NCBI RefSeq assembly: GCF_016616885.1
Contig: NZ_CP067102.1
Coordinates: forward strand, 1,888,501 to 1,952,500
Source: Bradyrhizobium diazoefficiens
Lineage (GTDB): Bacteria; Pseudomonadota; Alphaproteobacteria; Rhizobiales; Xanthobacteraceae
Reading direction: 5' to 3'
DNA length: 64,000 nucleotides
In this document: positions 1 through 8,569 of the stretch, one piece after another
Layout: the number at the start of each line of letters is the position of its first letter
Numbering within the stretch: the stretch's first letter is position 1
Position numbers and translations under genes: made by a program
Notes under the pieces: model-generated
The model's database searches: none
Told to the model about the DNA's origin: nothing
Seen by the model: only the letters and a program-made list of their open reading frames with translations

Positions 1-698
1 TCGCTGCGGAGGTTGCAGAAGTTGTATTTACCGCTCAGCCAGTCTTAGAAGATGGTAAACGATACTATGCGGCTCTCAAAGAGAAAGCGCGCGCATTTGG
101 GCGGGAGGATGATCAGGTGCTAATCATGCCTGGAATCGTCCCGATCGTTGGAAGGACCAAGCAAGAAGCAGCTGAGAAGCTTGAAAAACTACAGTCATAT
201 ACGCACATCGACGTCCAAATTGGAGTGGCCGATCGTTTGCTAGGATTTGTCACCGACCTGCGTTCAATGGATCTCGACTCATTGGTCCCAGAGACTTTAC
301 CGCAGACCAATTTTACCCAAAGTCGTCAGAAGGTGCTTCTCGACCTGGCCGTACGCCAGAAATTCACGTGGAGACAACTGGTCCGTTCAATATCAGATAG
401 CTGGGGCCATCTGATGGTTGTCGGAACACCGGACGAAATTTCCGACACCATGGTGACGACATTTGATGAACATGCGGCTGACGGGTTCAACGTAATACCG
501 GCGACGGTTCCCGGCGGACTCGACGATTTTGTTGAGCTCGTTGTTCCTGAATTGCGCCGGCGAGGCAAATTCAGATCCGCATACTCCGGACAGACACTGA
601 GAGAGAATCTCGGTCTCAAGCGGCCACTCAATCAGTTCGCAAGCACGGATCGCCAGTCGTCCGTTGTTTCGTCCCAAGCATGCACTCAACCCCATTGA
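1..698 (+). CDS. NtaA/DszA-type FMN-dependent monooxygenase, 5'-truncated by the window
   Basis: The reading frame is open from the first bases to the stop at 698, so this is the C-terminal ~230 residues of a longer protein. It matches the C-terminal part of the NtaA/SnaA/DszA subgroup of luciferase-like flavin monooxygenases. The visible features are the central GIVPIVG and the tail with FVELVVPELRRRGKFR followed by TLRENLGL, which is how this family usually ends. Family members use FMNH2 from a separate reductase to oxidise small organic substrates. The substrate cannot be told from this part. The last ~25 residues after the family end look like an untemplated tail. A nitroreductase lies 1.4 kb downstream but a decayed IS separates them, so co-transcription is not supported. 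Confidence 0.8.
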   Translation, partial: AAEVAEVVFTAQPVLEDGKRYYAALKEKARAFGREDDQVLIMPGIVPIVGRTKQEAAEKLEKLQSYTHIDVQIGVADRLLGFVTDLRSMDLDSLVPETLPQTNFTQSRQKVLLDLAVRQKFTWRQLVRSISDSWGHLMVVGTPDEISDTMVTTFDEHAADGFNVIPATVPGGLDDFVELVVPELRRRGKFRSAYSGQTLRENLGLKRPLNQFASTDRQSSVVSSQACTQPH

Positions 699-1574
699 TC
701 TGGCCTCGCAACGGAGTCCCCGGCTCTGCTGGAGGGGCAGCCGAAGTTTCACGTTTCAGGCAGTCCCCGGGGAAGTGGTTCATCCAGGAACTGCGCGGAA
801 GAAGCGCTGGAGTGAGGAGGGGCCTCTGATGGCAGGTAATGCTCGCATAATGATATCGATTCCTCCGAAGTACGCGGTTTGCATGTGATGGCCCACTTCC
901 GTGACAAAGCTATCCACCTAGCCCGTGTTTCGGAAGCGCCTTCAAAGGGCAAAACTTCCGGGTCGCAGTATCCTTTGTTCTGTAACCCCTGTGAGCTCCC
1001 ATTTCTTCAGTGATCAGCGCGCGCGGCCATAGCGGATCGGAATGTCGGCCTAGGCGTTGCGCGGGAATTCCTAGGTCTTGCGGCCCCTCTTTGGTACCAA
1101 GCAGTGGACGCTCTCGATTGTCGAGGTGGTGCAGCGAGATGGGCAAGACCAAGCCGTAACGTATGTCGCTGATGTGGAGCGGCCTGTCCGGACCGATAGT
1201 CGCGGCCGCATGGCGGCATAAAATTCATGGCACCAAGGCCGCCGATCAAACTCGCCTTTCGGCTCGCGGGCATGGACGGGCATGGGTCGATTTGGCTTGG
1301 AAGGAACGCTACTGATATCGGGGTGGCCGACGGCCGAAACAACAGCGAACTGCGGCGCGCCCGATGGTCAAAATGCGGTTACGTCGGCAGCGAGTAGCGG
1401 ACATGTCCAGTTAGGCGGAATCATCGACCGGACCAGCCGCGATCGTGTTGATCTAGCTTGTGCATGGGAAGTCTCCTAGCCGACGCGATGCTCCCGCAGC
1501 CAAGGATCAATCCCCCGAGCGGGATGGCGGCTGCCGTCGTCAATGCTTCAGTGATGATGGACGGCGGCTCCGGC
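699..1574. other. Intergenic stretch with no supportable gene
   Basis: Only short overlapping frames on both strands, none with a recognisable family or a convincing ribosome binding site. It lies between the monooxygenase and an IS66 relic and probably contains more eroded mobile-element DNA. Confidence 0.5.
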
Positions 1575-1800
1575 TCATGAGCGATCCGTACGCTGAGCTC
1601 GCGGGGCCGCCTTACGCTTCCAGGGGAAAAGGTTGTGCAACTGGTTGCTCTTGGGTTTGACCAGAAAGGATTGCTCCAGCACATCGGCCAAATGGGCCCG
1701 CGGATCGCGTTCGTCGATCTTTGCCATAGTAATCAGCAACGCAACAATTGTCCGGCCCGCTACGGCATATCGCGACGTGCCCGCGAGAAAAATGCCTGCC
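1575..1800 (-). pseudogene. IS66-family transposase (TnpC) C-terminal relic
   Basis: Read on the minus strand, the frame gives FLAGTSRYAVAGRTIVALL, then ITMAKIDERDPRAHLADVLE, then NLFPWKRKA and a stop. This follows the C-terminus of IS66 TnpC proteins (LFAGS...ERAA.IYSLI.TAKLN.VDP.AWLADVL......LLPW). No start, no catalytic part and no TnpA/TnpB are present. A second IS66 relic lies at 49.8-50.2 kb. Confidence 0.65.
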
Positions 1801-1949
1801 GCCGGGACTGGTGGTCATGCGAGCGCATGGGCACTCGATAAAGCGGATCTTTGGAATCGCGGATGTCAGTGTGTCGAACTGCCTTTTTAAAGAATCGTGT
1901 CGCGTTTGCTTGTTTTGCTACGGATTATGCAGATGAAATCGACTTTGAA

Positions 1950-1965
1950 TGGCAAACAATTTGCA
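1950..1965 (+). promoter_or_regulatory. Candidate sigma-54 (-24/-12) promoter for the nitroreductase gene
   Basis: TGGCAAACAATTTGCA matches the RpoN consensus TGGCACG-N4-TTGCW with GG and GC exactly 10 bp apart. It lies 127 bp before the nitroreductase start, in the right orientation. No perfect TGT-N10-ACA NifA site was found in the preceding 200 bp. A one-mismatch TGT-N10-ACG sits at 1749-1764. Confidence 0.65.
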
Positions 1966-2091
1966 TAGCGTCTAGCGCCGGCCGGGAAATCGTCGTGGCC
2001 CCTAGTCCCTGATATTGACGGTTCGGGCAGCCTGACTATTTCGATTGACGCCACAGGTTCGCGGAGGCCGAGAACCAAAAAGGAGACAACA

Positions 2092-2709
2092 TTGACTGTT
2101 CAAAAGCTTTCCAATGGCCGTGCGCCAGATTACCCAGCGGATCTGATATTCGTCAGCCGCTGGTCGCCGCGCGGGTTTGCCGAGGATCAGATTCCAGAAG
2201 GAGTTCTGAACACCTTCTTCGAAGCCGCACGGTGGGCGCCGTCCGCTTTTAATTCTCAGCCATGGCGATTTCTGTATGCCTTGCGCGGCCACTCAGAGTT
2301 CGAACGGTTTCTTAGCCCTCTTATTGAGTTCAATCAGTGTTGGGCGCGACAGGCGGCGGCGCTGATTTATCTGCTGTCGAGAAAGGAATTTACCGCGCCT
2401 GGGAAGACCAGGCCGCAATTCTCGCGCACGCATTCCTTCGACAGTGGCGCCGCATGGGCCAATTTTGCCAACCAAGCCACGGCCGCTGGTTGGGCCGCAC
2501 ACGGCATGAGTGGATTTGACGTGGTGAAGGCGCACACTGAGCTCAAGGTGCCCGAGGGGTTTGCGGTCGAGATCGCAATCGCCGTTGGGCGCAAGGGCGA
2601 CGGCGCACAGCTGCCGCCAGGCCTATTGCAGCGTGAACAACCGAGCGGCCGTTCACCAGTAGATGACTTTGTCGCCCGCGGTTTGTTTCCCGATCGCTTC
2701 AGCAACTAA
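2092..2709 (+). CDS. Nitroreductase-family FMN oxidoreductase
   Basis: A 205-residue protein of the nitroreductase (NfsB/FRase-like) fold. The N-terminal SRWSPRGF and the ARWAPSAFNSQPWRF segment (about residues 45-60) are the FMN-binding signature. Later, the AAGWAAHGMSGFD segment and an AIAVGRKGD strand near the C-terminus complete the fold. Such enzymes form dimers that reduce nitroaromatics, quinones or enones with NAD(P)H. The start is TTG at 2092, chosen because AAGGAG lies just upstream and no in-frame ATG gives a full fold. The sigma-54-type promoter at 1950-1965 suggests expression with the nif/fix genes. The real substrate is unknown. Confidence 0.85.
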   Translation: MTVQKLSNGRAPDYPADLIFVSRWSPRGFAEDQIPEGVLNTFFEAARWAPSAFNSQPWRFLYALRGHSEFERFLSPLIEFNQCWARQAAALIYLLSRKEFTAPGKTRPQFSRTHSFDSGAAWANFANQATAAGWAAHGMSGFDVVKAHTELKVPEGFAVEIAIAVGRKGDGAQLPPGLLQREQPSGRSPVDDFVARGLFPDRFSN

Positions 2710-3095
2710 GGGGTGGTCTCTAAATTGACACGCGCGGGGGACGCCCTGGAAGCCTCGAACCGTCAGAGCAATTGCAATCAAGCTCCAGGCAACAACTAGA
2801 GTTAGTAGTTTACGGAATTGTCAGATCGCGTCAACTTTGAGTTTGACAAAGGTCCGCAAGCTTCCCAACAGCAGAGAGTTTGGTGGTGCACTTTACGATG
2901 ACCTCCACGCTTGGCGCTCGCAAAGGGCCTCATCCCCTCAAGGCGCATGAAGAGTTCAGCGGCCTTTGGGAGCCGAAGCCGCCGGCGAGGATGGCCGCGC
3001 CCCAACCGGTCTTGGTGCGGCCGCACATGTCTTCCAGCTGGCGAATTCGATCCATTCTACGCCATGCCATCAGCTCTTAGAGGATGGAGGAGGAG
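2710..3095. other. Intergenic region before the CDP-alcohol transferase
   Basis: About 390 bp without a supported gene. No clear -24/-12 promoter or NifA site was found here, so the following trio may use a housekeeping promoter or read-through from the nitroreductase. Confidence 0.5.
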
Positions 3096-3701
3096 ATGGT
3101 TCGTTACCTTATTGATCCAGCAAACGCGATCACTACGGTCGGGATTCTGCTTTCCACCATTGGCCTTCACTTTGCCGTGTTAGGGAGGCCGGAGCTCGCT
3201 GTCGCGATCGTACTCTGGGCGATGCTGGCGGATCAACTCGACGGCGTCGTCGCGAAGCATACGCCTAATCGATCAGGCGATTTCGCCAAGATGGGCAAAA
3301 GCCTTGACGGCTTTGCAGACCTACTCTATGGCGCCGCGTTTCCGGCGGTAATTGTGCTTAAGGCGAGCGCATCCTACCTGTCCTTATTCGCCGCCGTGGG
3401 AGTACTAATCTCGGGCACGGTTCGGCTTAGCTATTTCAACAACTTTGGCCTTTCCAAGGACGAGTGCTTTATGGGCGTTCCGTTGTCTTATGACGTTCCA
3501 TTGCTTGCAGTGCTGTTTCTGGTTCGGCCATGGCTCGAAGTGGGAGCTTTTGCAATTATCCTCAACGTGAGCCTTCTTCTCCTTTCAGCACTACACGTAG
3601 CGCCGATCCGCGTGCCGGCCCCGAACAAAGTCATGTACGCGTTCATTGCGCTTTTCAGTATTGCCGCGTCGGTGGCGCTTGTCAGATGGGGGGAGACTTG
3701 A
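3096..3701 (+). CDS. CDP-alcohol phosphatidyltransferase family membrane protein
   Basis: An integral membrane enzyme of about 200 residues with roughly six hydrophobic segments. It carries the CDP-alcohol phosphotransferase signature DQLDGVVAK...GKSLDGFAD, matching D-x2-D-G-x2-A-[R/K]...G-x3-D-x3-D, whose aspartates bind the metal and the CDP group. The usual Arg after DG-x2-A is Lys here. The family moves a phosphoalcohol from a CDP-linked donor to an alcohol, as in phosphatidylserine synthase PssA. Two in-frame ATGs exist. The one at 3096 is preferred because GGAGGAG sits directly before it. The stop overlaps the next start (TGATG), implying translational coupling. With a phosphonopyruvate-decarboxylase-like gene in the same unit, the enzyme may act on a phosphono-alcohol, but that is inference. 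Confidence 0.85.
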   Translation: MVRYLIDPANAITTVGILLSTIGLHFAVLGRPELAVAIVLWAMLADQLDGVVAKHTPNRSGDFAKMGKSLDGFADLLYGAAFPAVIVLKASASYLSLFAAVGVLISGTVRLSYFNNFGLSKDECFMGVPLSYDVPLLAVLFLVRPWLEVGAFAIILNVSLLLLSALHVAPIRVPAPNKVMYAFIALFSIAASVALVRWGET

Positions 3702-5263
3702 TGACGTCTCTTACTCCAACGGATAGACCGCGCACGAATCGCCAGCTTGCTCGGCAGCCAGGTTGGATTTATCGGGAGCTCGGGGTCGAGCCGATCATCA
3801 ATTGCGCCGGCGTGCGCACTAATTATGGCGGGAGCAATCCGGGGCCAGACGTAGTGCTTGCGATGGGGGCTGCAAGCGAAGCGTTTGTCGACATGGACGA
3901 ACTGATGGCAGGCGTGGGGCAGCGTCTTGCAGAACTTACCGGGGCCGAGTGGGGTATAGTGACCTCGGGCAGCGCGGCCGGCCTGGCTCTCGCAACCGCC
4001 GCCTGTATAACGGGGAATAATCCACAGCTGATGCTTGCGTTGCCCTGGCACCTCGGGCCCCAGCCCTGTGTCATCATGCCTGTCGGCCATCGCTTCGCCT
4101 ATGACCACGCTATCCGCATGACAGGGACTCGGATCGTTACCGTCTCGACGCTTGATGAGCTGATGAGGACCCTTGACGCTGGGGCTGCAATGGCATGCAC
4201 CTTGGGGCGCAAGGATTTGGGCGAACTCGGTTCTTTCGAGCAGTTCGCGACCCTATGTCGCCAGTCAGCTGTTCCGGTGCTCGTGGACGCAGCAGCCCAG
4301 GCTCCGGCCTCGCCTGACCCATGGCTGTCGCGAGGAGCTGATCTCGTCGTGTATGCTGGCGGCAAATACGTCCGCGGCCCTCAATCGACAGGTTTCCTTC
4401 TCGGCAACAAGGCGCTTACACATTCGGCATGGCTCCATGCGGCGCCCCATCAGGCTTGGGGACGCCCGATGAAGGTTGGGAAAGAAGAAATAATTGGCGC
4501 AGTTTCGGCTCTTGATCGGTGGCTCAGCCGTGACAACACCTACGATCAGAATCAATGGTCAAACCGTTTGCATGCGATTGCATGGCACCTTCGAGATTTG
4601 CCTGGAGTCGCGTCAGATATATCGCCCGGGACCGCGGAAACAGTCGTCCCTCGGTTGCGGATCTCATGGAAGGCCGATGCGTATCCTATAAACAGCGAGG
4701 ACATTCGCCAAGGGTTGCTTCATCACAAGCCGCGAATAATGATTCATGATTTTTGGGCAACTCAGAATTCCATCACAATAGATCCATTCAATTTGTCCAA
4801 ACACGAAGCGTCACTGGTTGGGGAGGTTCTCTCGGCTGTGCTTGGACGAGCACGAACACGCGCCACGCGCTCATCGTCCGCCGCTGCTCCATCCATCGAC
4901 ACGACCGGCGAATGGCGGGTCCTCATAGACTTTCTCCACGGTAATGCCGAACATTGCCTTTGCCTCACGCAACAAGGCGGTGAAATCCGAGGGAGTCATT
5001 CGGCGCTCGGGTCGCTTGGCGACATAATCGGAACCGTAGAGAAAAATCGAGTTAACGCGATCTCTCGTCATTCGACAACGCCTATGGCGACATACTACCG
5101 GTTTGAAGGAGCGGTCGCTGGCGACAGTATGTCCGGTACCTTGCAACTCGGCGCAGCTGCTGACGAGCATCTTGGACCTGTGTTTCAGTCGCAATTCGGC
5201 GCCGGGAAGTGGCGTGCCGTACGAGCCAACACGCCGGTGCGATCCTCAGGAGTAAATCCGTAG
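3701..5263 (+). CDS. SelA-like PLP-dependent enzyme with C-terminal extension domain
   Basis: About 520 residues. The first ~390 follow the SelA / D-glucosaminate-6-phosphate ammonia-lyase branch of fold-type I PLP enzymes. They show INCAGVRTNYGGS near the N-terminus, a GIVTSGSAAGLALATAA helix for phosphate binding, DAAAQAP for the cofactor aspartate and the Schiff-base lysine in YAGGKYVRGPQSTGFLLG. The last ~100 residues form a small beta-rich domain (GEWRVLIDFLHG...GSLGDIIGTV...YRFEGAVAGDSMSGTLQLG) that also occurs appended to related lyases. Translation starts at the ATG overlapping the upstream stop. It is not tRNA-Sec selenium transferase: no selenocysteine genes are nearby. A lyase or amino-transfer role on a phosphono- or sulfo-compound would fit the neighbours but is unproven. 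Confidence 0.8.
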   Translation: MTSLTPTDRPRTNRQLARQPGWIYRELGVEPIINCAGVRTNYGGSNPGPDVVLAMGAASEAFVDMDELMAGVGQRLAELTGAEWGIVTSGSAAGLALATAACITGNNPQLMLALPWHLGPQPCVIMPVGHRFAYDHAIRMTGTRIVTVSTLDELMRTLDAGAAMACTLGRKDLGELGSFEQFATLCRQSAVPVLVDAAAQAPASPDPWLSRGADLVVYAGGKYVRGPQSTGFLLGNKALTHSAWLHAAPHQAWGRPMKVGKEEIIGAVSALDRWLSRDNTYDQNQWSNRLHAIAWHLRDLPGVASDISPGTAETVVPRLRISWKADAYPINSEDIRQGLLHHKPRIMIHDFWATQNSITIDPFNLSKHEASLVGEVLSAVLGRARTRATRSSSAAAPSIDTTGEWRVLIDFLHGNAEHCLCLTQQGGEIRGSHSALGSLGDIIGTVEKNRVNAISRHSTTPMATYYRFEGAVAGDSMSGTLQLGAAADEHLGPVFQSQFGAGKWRAVRANTPVRSSGVNP

Positions 5264-6414
5264 TGGGAATCCCGGCAAGTGAATTTGCATCGATGCTGTT
5301 TCGAGTTGGGATCGTGGCAGTCGCCGGTGTTCCGTGTTCCCTGCTGAGGCACGCAATTAAAGCCTTACAGCAGCATCCGCGATTGGCCTACGTGGCAGCG
5401 CCAAACGAGGGGCCCGCGCTAGGGATCGCATGCGGGCACGAACTGGCCGGTCGAAAAGCAGCCGCAATTATTCAGGATTCCGGCTTCGGGAATCTCGTTA
5501 ATCCCTTAACTTCACTTGCCTTAACATATGGGCTGGCTCCCTTAATCATTGTTAGCCGCCACGACGCACGTACCGACGAGTTGCAGCACCGTGCTATGGC
5601 TGAGCTCGTAGATGTCATCATCGATCATCTTAAGCTTCCGCATATTAAGATTACAGCCGAGACTGTGGATTTCAGTGTTCTCGCAGATGATTTGCTTGCC
5701 GCTCGATCAGACGGCCGCCCAATAGTGCTCAGTGTCGCGCGTGGAGCCATAACGGGCTCGGATAGGCCGCGACGGCTCGGGGTGCGAGATCGCTCTTTGA
5801 CTCGGTCGCGCGCGCTCGACGTCCTGCGTGAACAAGTACAAGATCACGTGCCCATCATTGCTACGACTGGATTCATCGCCCGCGAACTTCGCCGGATCAG
5901 GGATCGCGGGCGAAATTTCTATATGCTAGGATCAATGGGGCATGCCGCCGCCATCGCGCTGGGGTTTGCACAAGGAGATTCGACGAGCATCGTTCTCGAC
6001 GGCGATGGGGCTGTTCTCATGCATCTCGGTCTCTTGGCGACCGCGGCGGCGGAAGGTGGACCGGGTCTCCTGCATGTCATCCTGGATAACGGAGTCTACG
6101 AGAGCACGGGTGCCCAAGCCACAGCTGCATCTACTGTCTCACTGAGGGATATCGGTGCGACCTGTGGCTACAAAACTGCCAGCGAGTGCGTCAGCGAGTG
6201 TGAGCTCCGCGTCACCCTCAATCATGTGTTGGTCCGGCCCGGACCGCATCTAGTCGTTGCAAAGATTCGGTCGGTCAGCCAGCCGACCCCCGAGACTATT
6301 TTCGTATACAAATCGGCAGAACAAATTCGGGATGAATTCGTCCGCTACAAGGCTATGGATCCGGTGTGCTCGCGCGCGTGCGATCAGCTTATGTCGCAGA
6401 CGCCGTTCAGTTAA
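5263..6414 (+). CDS. Phosphonopyruvate/sulfopyruvate decarboxylase-like TPP enzyme
   Basis: A single-chain TPP enzyme of about 383 residues. The pyrimidine-binding half has GVPCSLL, PNEGPALGIACGHELAG (catalytic Glu) and IIQDSGFGNLVNPLTSL. The pyrophosphate-binding half has GSMGHAAAIALG, LDGDGAVLMHLG and ILDNGVYESTGAQ. This is the arrangement of phosphonopyruvate decarboxylase (Ppd), which makes phosphonoacetaldehyde. Sulfopyruvate decarboxylase is usually split into two subunits, so fusion favours Ppd. The start is GTG at 5263, overlapping the upstream TAG by one base with AGGAG ahead. The frame extends to 5209 but that start has no support. No PEP mutase, which would supply phosphonopyruvate, is in the window. 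Confidence 0.85.
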   Translation: MGIPASEFASMLFRVGIVAVAGVPCSLLRHAIKALQQHPRLAYVAAPNEGPALGIACGHELAGRKAAAIIQDSGFGNLVNPLTSLALTYGLAPLIIVSRHDARTDELQHRAMAELVDVIIDHLKLPHIKITAETVDFSVLADDLLAARSDGRPIVLSVARGAITGSDRPRRLGVRDRSLTRSRALDVLREQVQDHVPIIATTGFIARELRRIRDRGRNFYMLGSMGHAAAIALGFAQGDSTSIVLDGDGAVLMHLGLLATAAAEGGPGLLHVILDNGVYESTGAQATAASTVSLRDIGATCGYKTASECVSECELRVTLNHVLVRPGPHLVVAKIRSVSQPTPETIFVYKSAEQIRDEFVRYKAMDPVCSRACDQLMSQTPFS

Positions 6415-7029
6415 TCATTTTTGGTGCTCTCGCATTTCGGTCCCGGCATACGAGGCGGCGCATCTCAGTCAGTAGCCCTGCTGGATAATTGGGCCATGTT
6501 TCACCCAAGGTGCAGCGCTCGACAGCCTGCGATCGTCGGGCGACTAAGGCCTATCAACGAAGTGCTGATCTTCTAGGGCGCCGAGCATCATTCAGCCGCC
6601 AGCCCTCGCGCGTATTGGAGTGCGGACACTGCCGCAATGTGCATACTGTGCATAGACCGCTACCGACGATAGATGCGCCGATCGGGGGTGTGCTGCAGCA
6701 AAAACGGCTGAACCGCGAGATCCTGCTCAAAGTGAGCTCGAGGATCTTTGCTTGTAGCCGAGCGAGAAAAAGCATCCTGGGATGCTATCCATCTCCGCGC
6801 CAGGTGCCCGGTTACGAACGCGGTTGAGCATCCCCGCGACACGAAAATAGAACTCTTGCGACGGACCCCTCGTAAGCGCGTAAGTCATCGCAGCTTCGCG
6901 CTCACTGTCCCGGCGTTGCGGCGCGATGGAATCTCATGTCCGCGCCCGAGGCGCGATACATTGCCCACCGGATAAATCCAGCCGTGGCCGGGCCCGGTGG
7001 GCGTCAGCGCGTTTCCGGCACATAAGCGT
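6415..7029. other. Intergenic region between convergent genes
   Basis: Lies between the 3' ends of the TPP enzyme and the GntR regulator. Short frames on both strands show no recognisable family. No strong hairpin terminator was noticed. Confidence 0.4.
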
Positions 7030-7755
7030 CTACACTGTCAATCGCACACGCTCGCAGCTGAACACCGTAATTCCGTAGATGATTGGATAGTTGCTCTCAT
7101 CGGCCTCCACGCGCTGACATTCAAAGATCGGCTGGCTCGGCAATTGTCGCAGCAGTCGAGCCTCTGCCGCCGTGGGTAGTCGGCCGATGATTGAGGTGCT
7201 GACGCGTTGATAGTCGGAGATCCCGACCCGGGTGAGCGCCTCCGTCACCGATTGGCTGACTTTCAGCACCTTATCAAAGCCCTCAAAGCGCGGCAGCGGG
7301 AAGTAGTGTCTGTCGTGTTTGACCACTTGCCCATTCGCATATCCCAAGATCTCCATGAACATAGTGGATCCGCCGCGCGGCAACTGTAGGAAGTCGCGCA
7401 CGTCATCATCGGGATCTACGATCTCGATCCTTAGGATCTCTTGAACCTTCGTGATGTTGTCGCCGATGAGAACATCAGTGAATCGCGCGCGGCGGCCAAT
7501 GTTGTAGGACACGAGATAAGCATCGTGCACGAACGTGCCGCGTCCCTGCTCGATACGGATGATGCCGCTCGTTTGTAGAGCACTCAGCGCGCGTCGCACC
7601 GCGTAGCGCGTCGCCCCAAATTTGCGCATCAGTTCGACTTCGGTCGGCAGTTGGCTTCCGACGCCGAACTCATTGTTGTCAATGGCCGTTCGAAGATCTG
7701 ACTCGATGCCCCGCCAGCTTGGGACAGCTCTGTTGGCCATCTCGCTCTCGGTCAT
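7030..7755 (-). CDS. GntR/HutC-subfamily transcriptional regulator (PhnF-like)
   Basis: A 241-residue repressor-type protein. Residues ~15-80 form the GntR winged helix (SDLRTAIDNNEF...GSQLPTEVELMRKFG...RYAVRRALSALQTSGII, then GRGTFV). The remainder is a UTRA ligand domain (FTDVLIG...EILGYANGQVV.HDRHYFPLPRF...IIGRLPTAAEARLL). The HutC branch includes PhnF, the repressor of phosphonate genes. The gene ends facing the phosphonate-like trio, which makes a regulatory link plausible but not shown. The start at 7755 is favoured by GGAAGG a few bases upstream. No operator was identified with confidence. Confidence 0.88.
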   Translation of the reverse strand: MTESEMANRAVPSWRGIESDLRTAIDNNEFGVGSQLPTEVELMRKFGATRYAVRRALSALQTSGIIRIEQGRGTFVHDAYLVSYNIGRRARFTDVLIGDNITKVQEILRIEIVDPDDDVRDFLQLPRGGSTMFMEILGYANGQVVKHDRHYFPLPRFEGFDKVLKVSQSVTEALTRVGISDYQRVSTSIIGRLPTAAEARLLRQLPSQPIFECQRVEADESNYPIIYGITVFSCERVRLTV

Positions 7756-8569
7756 CGAGCCTTCCGCAAGAAAGTTCTACGGTTCGAAGTTGGTCTTGTT
7801 AGAGCACCGTCACAAAAGTTAAATGCTGCGAACGAATCTGCAAACCTACCTTTTTGAGGAGTTGATCGAGCTCGGGCTTCAATCGTCGGGATATGTTTGG
7901 GATCGGGCCTTCCAAGTGTTGTTGTGGCGCTTGCGGCCAATCGCGCCTTCCCCCACATCAGCGCGGGCCGAGGGGCGAGCTGTCAATGGCTCCCAAATTT
8001 GGCGTGGCACTTTCGATGATTGTTTCAGATCCCTTGGGCGCCATGCTGAGGGCTTGGTCGAAGAGACATCCCGCTCAAAGGAGCCACCACGAAGGCTGGC
8101 GCGTACTGTCGATGGCTTGCCATGCGCTGAAGCCGAGCAGCCAGCAAAGTTGATTGCCCTGGTATCGAACTGGATAGGCATCGCACCGGCATTCGTCGTA
8201 AAGTCTTGGTACTTGGCGCGACCTCGATGGCATGGCCGCAAGGCCGCCAAAGACTGCTGGCCGGCGAAGCCGACGCGGCGAGCGAAGACGCCGAAGGCCA
8301 CGGCTGCTTCCAACGGGCCGGCGAAGGCTGCGTGGAAGGTCCAGCTTGGATTGGCGTGCAGGGTCGGGTTCTGCCGGCGATCGGTATGAGGACGTCGCGC
8401 GGATCGCTGAAGGCATAGAAGCTGAAATCAGTTAGGCCGGCGATACTCGACCGCTCTGCTGAAGCGGACGGACTGGACTATCACCTCAGTTTGGGCGAGC
8501 ACCCCCGGACCCGCTCACGGTTGCAAGCTCCGAGTCATCTCAGATCGATCCCAAGGGCAAGCCTGCTCC
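7756..8569. other. Intergenic region, no supported gene
   Basis: About 800 bp upstream of the GntR gene and downstream of the P450. Overlapping frames exist on both strands (for example 7823-8389 plus and 7879-8313 minus) but neither resembles a known family or has normal composition. Probably decayed DNA. Confidence 0.4.

Noticed and set aside
3701..5263. Selenocysteine synthase (selA) assignment
   Set aside because: No selB, selD or tRNA-Sec nearby, and the C-terminal extension and operon partners fit the lyase branch of the family better.
7823..8389. 188-codon plus-strand frame upstream of the P450 3' end
   Set aside because: Lys/Arg/Ala-rich translation with no family resemblance, no ribosome site and a competing frame on the other strand.
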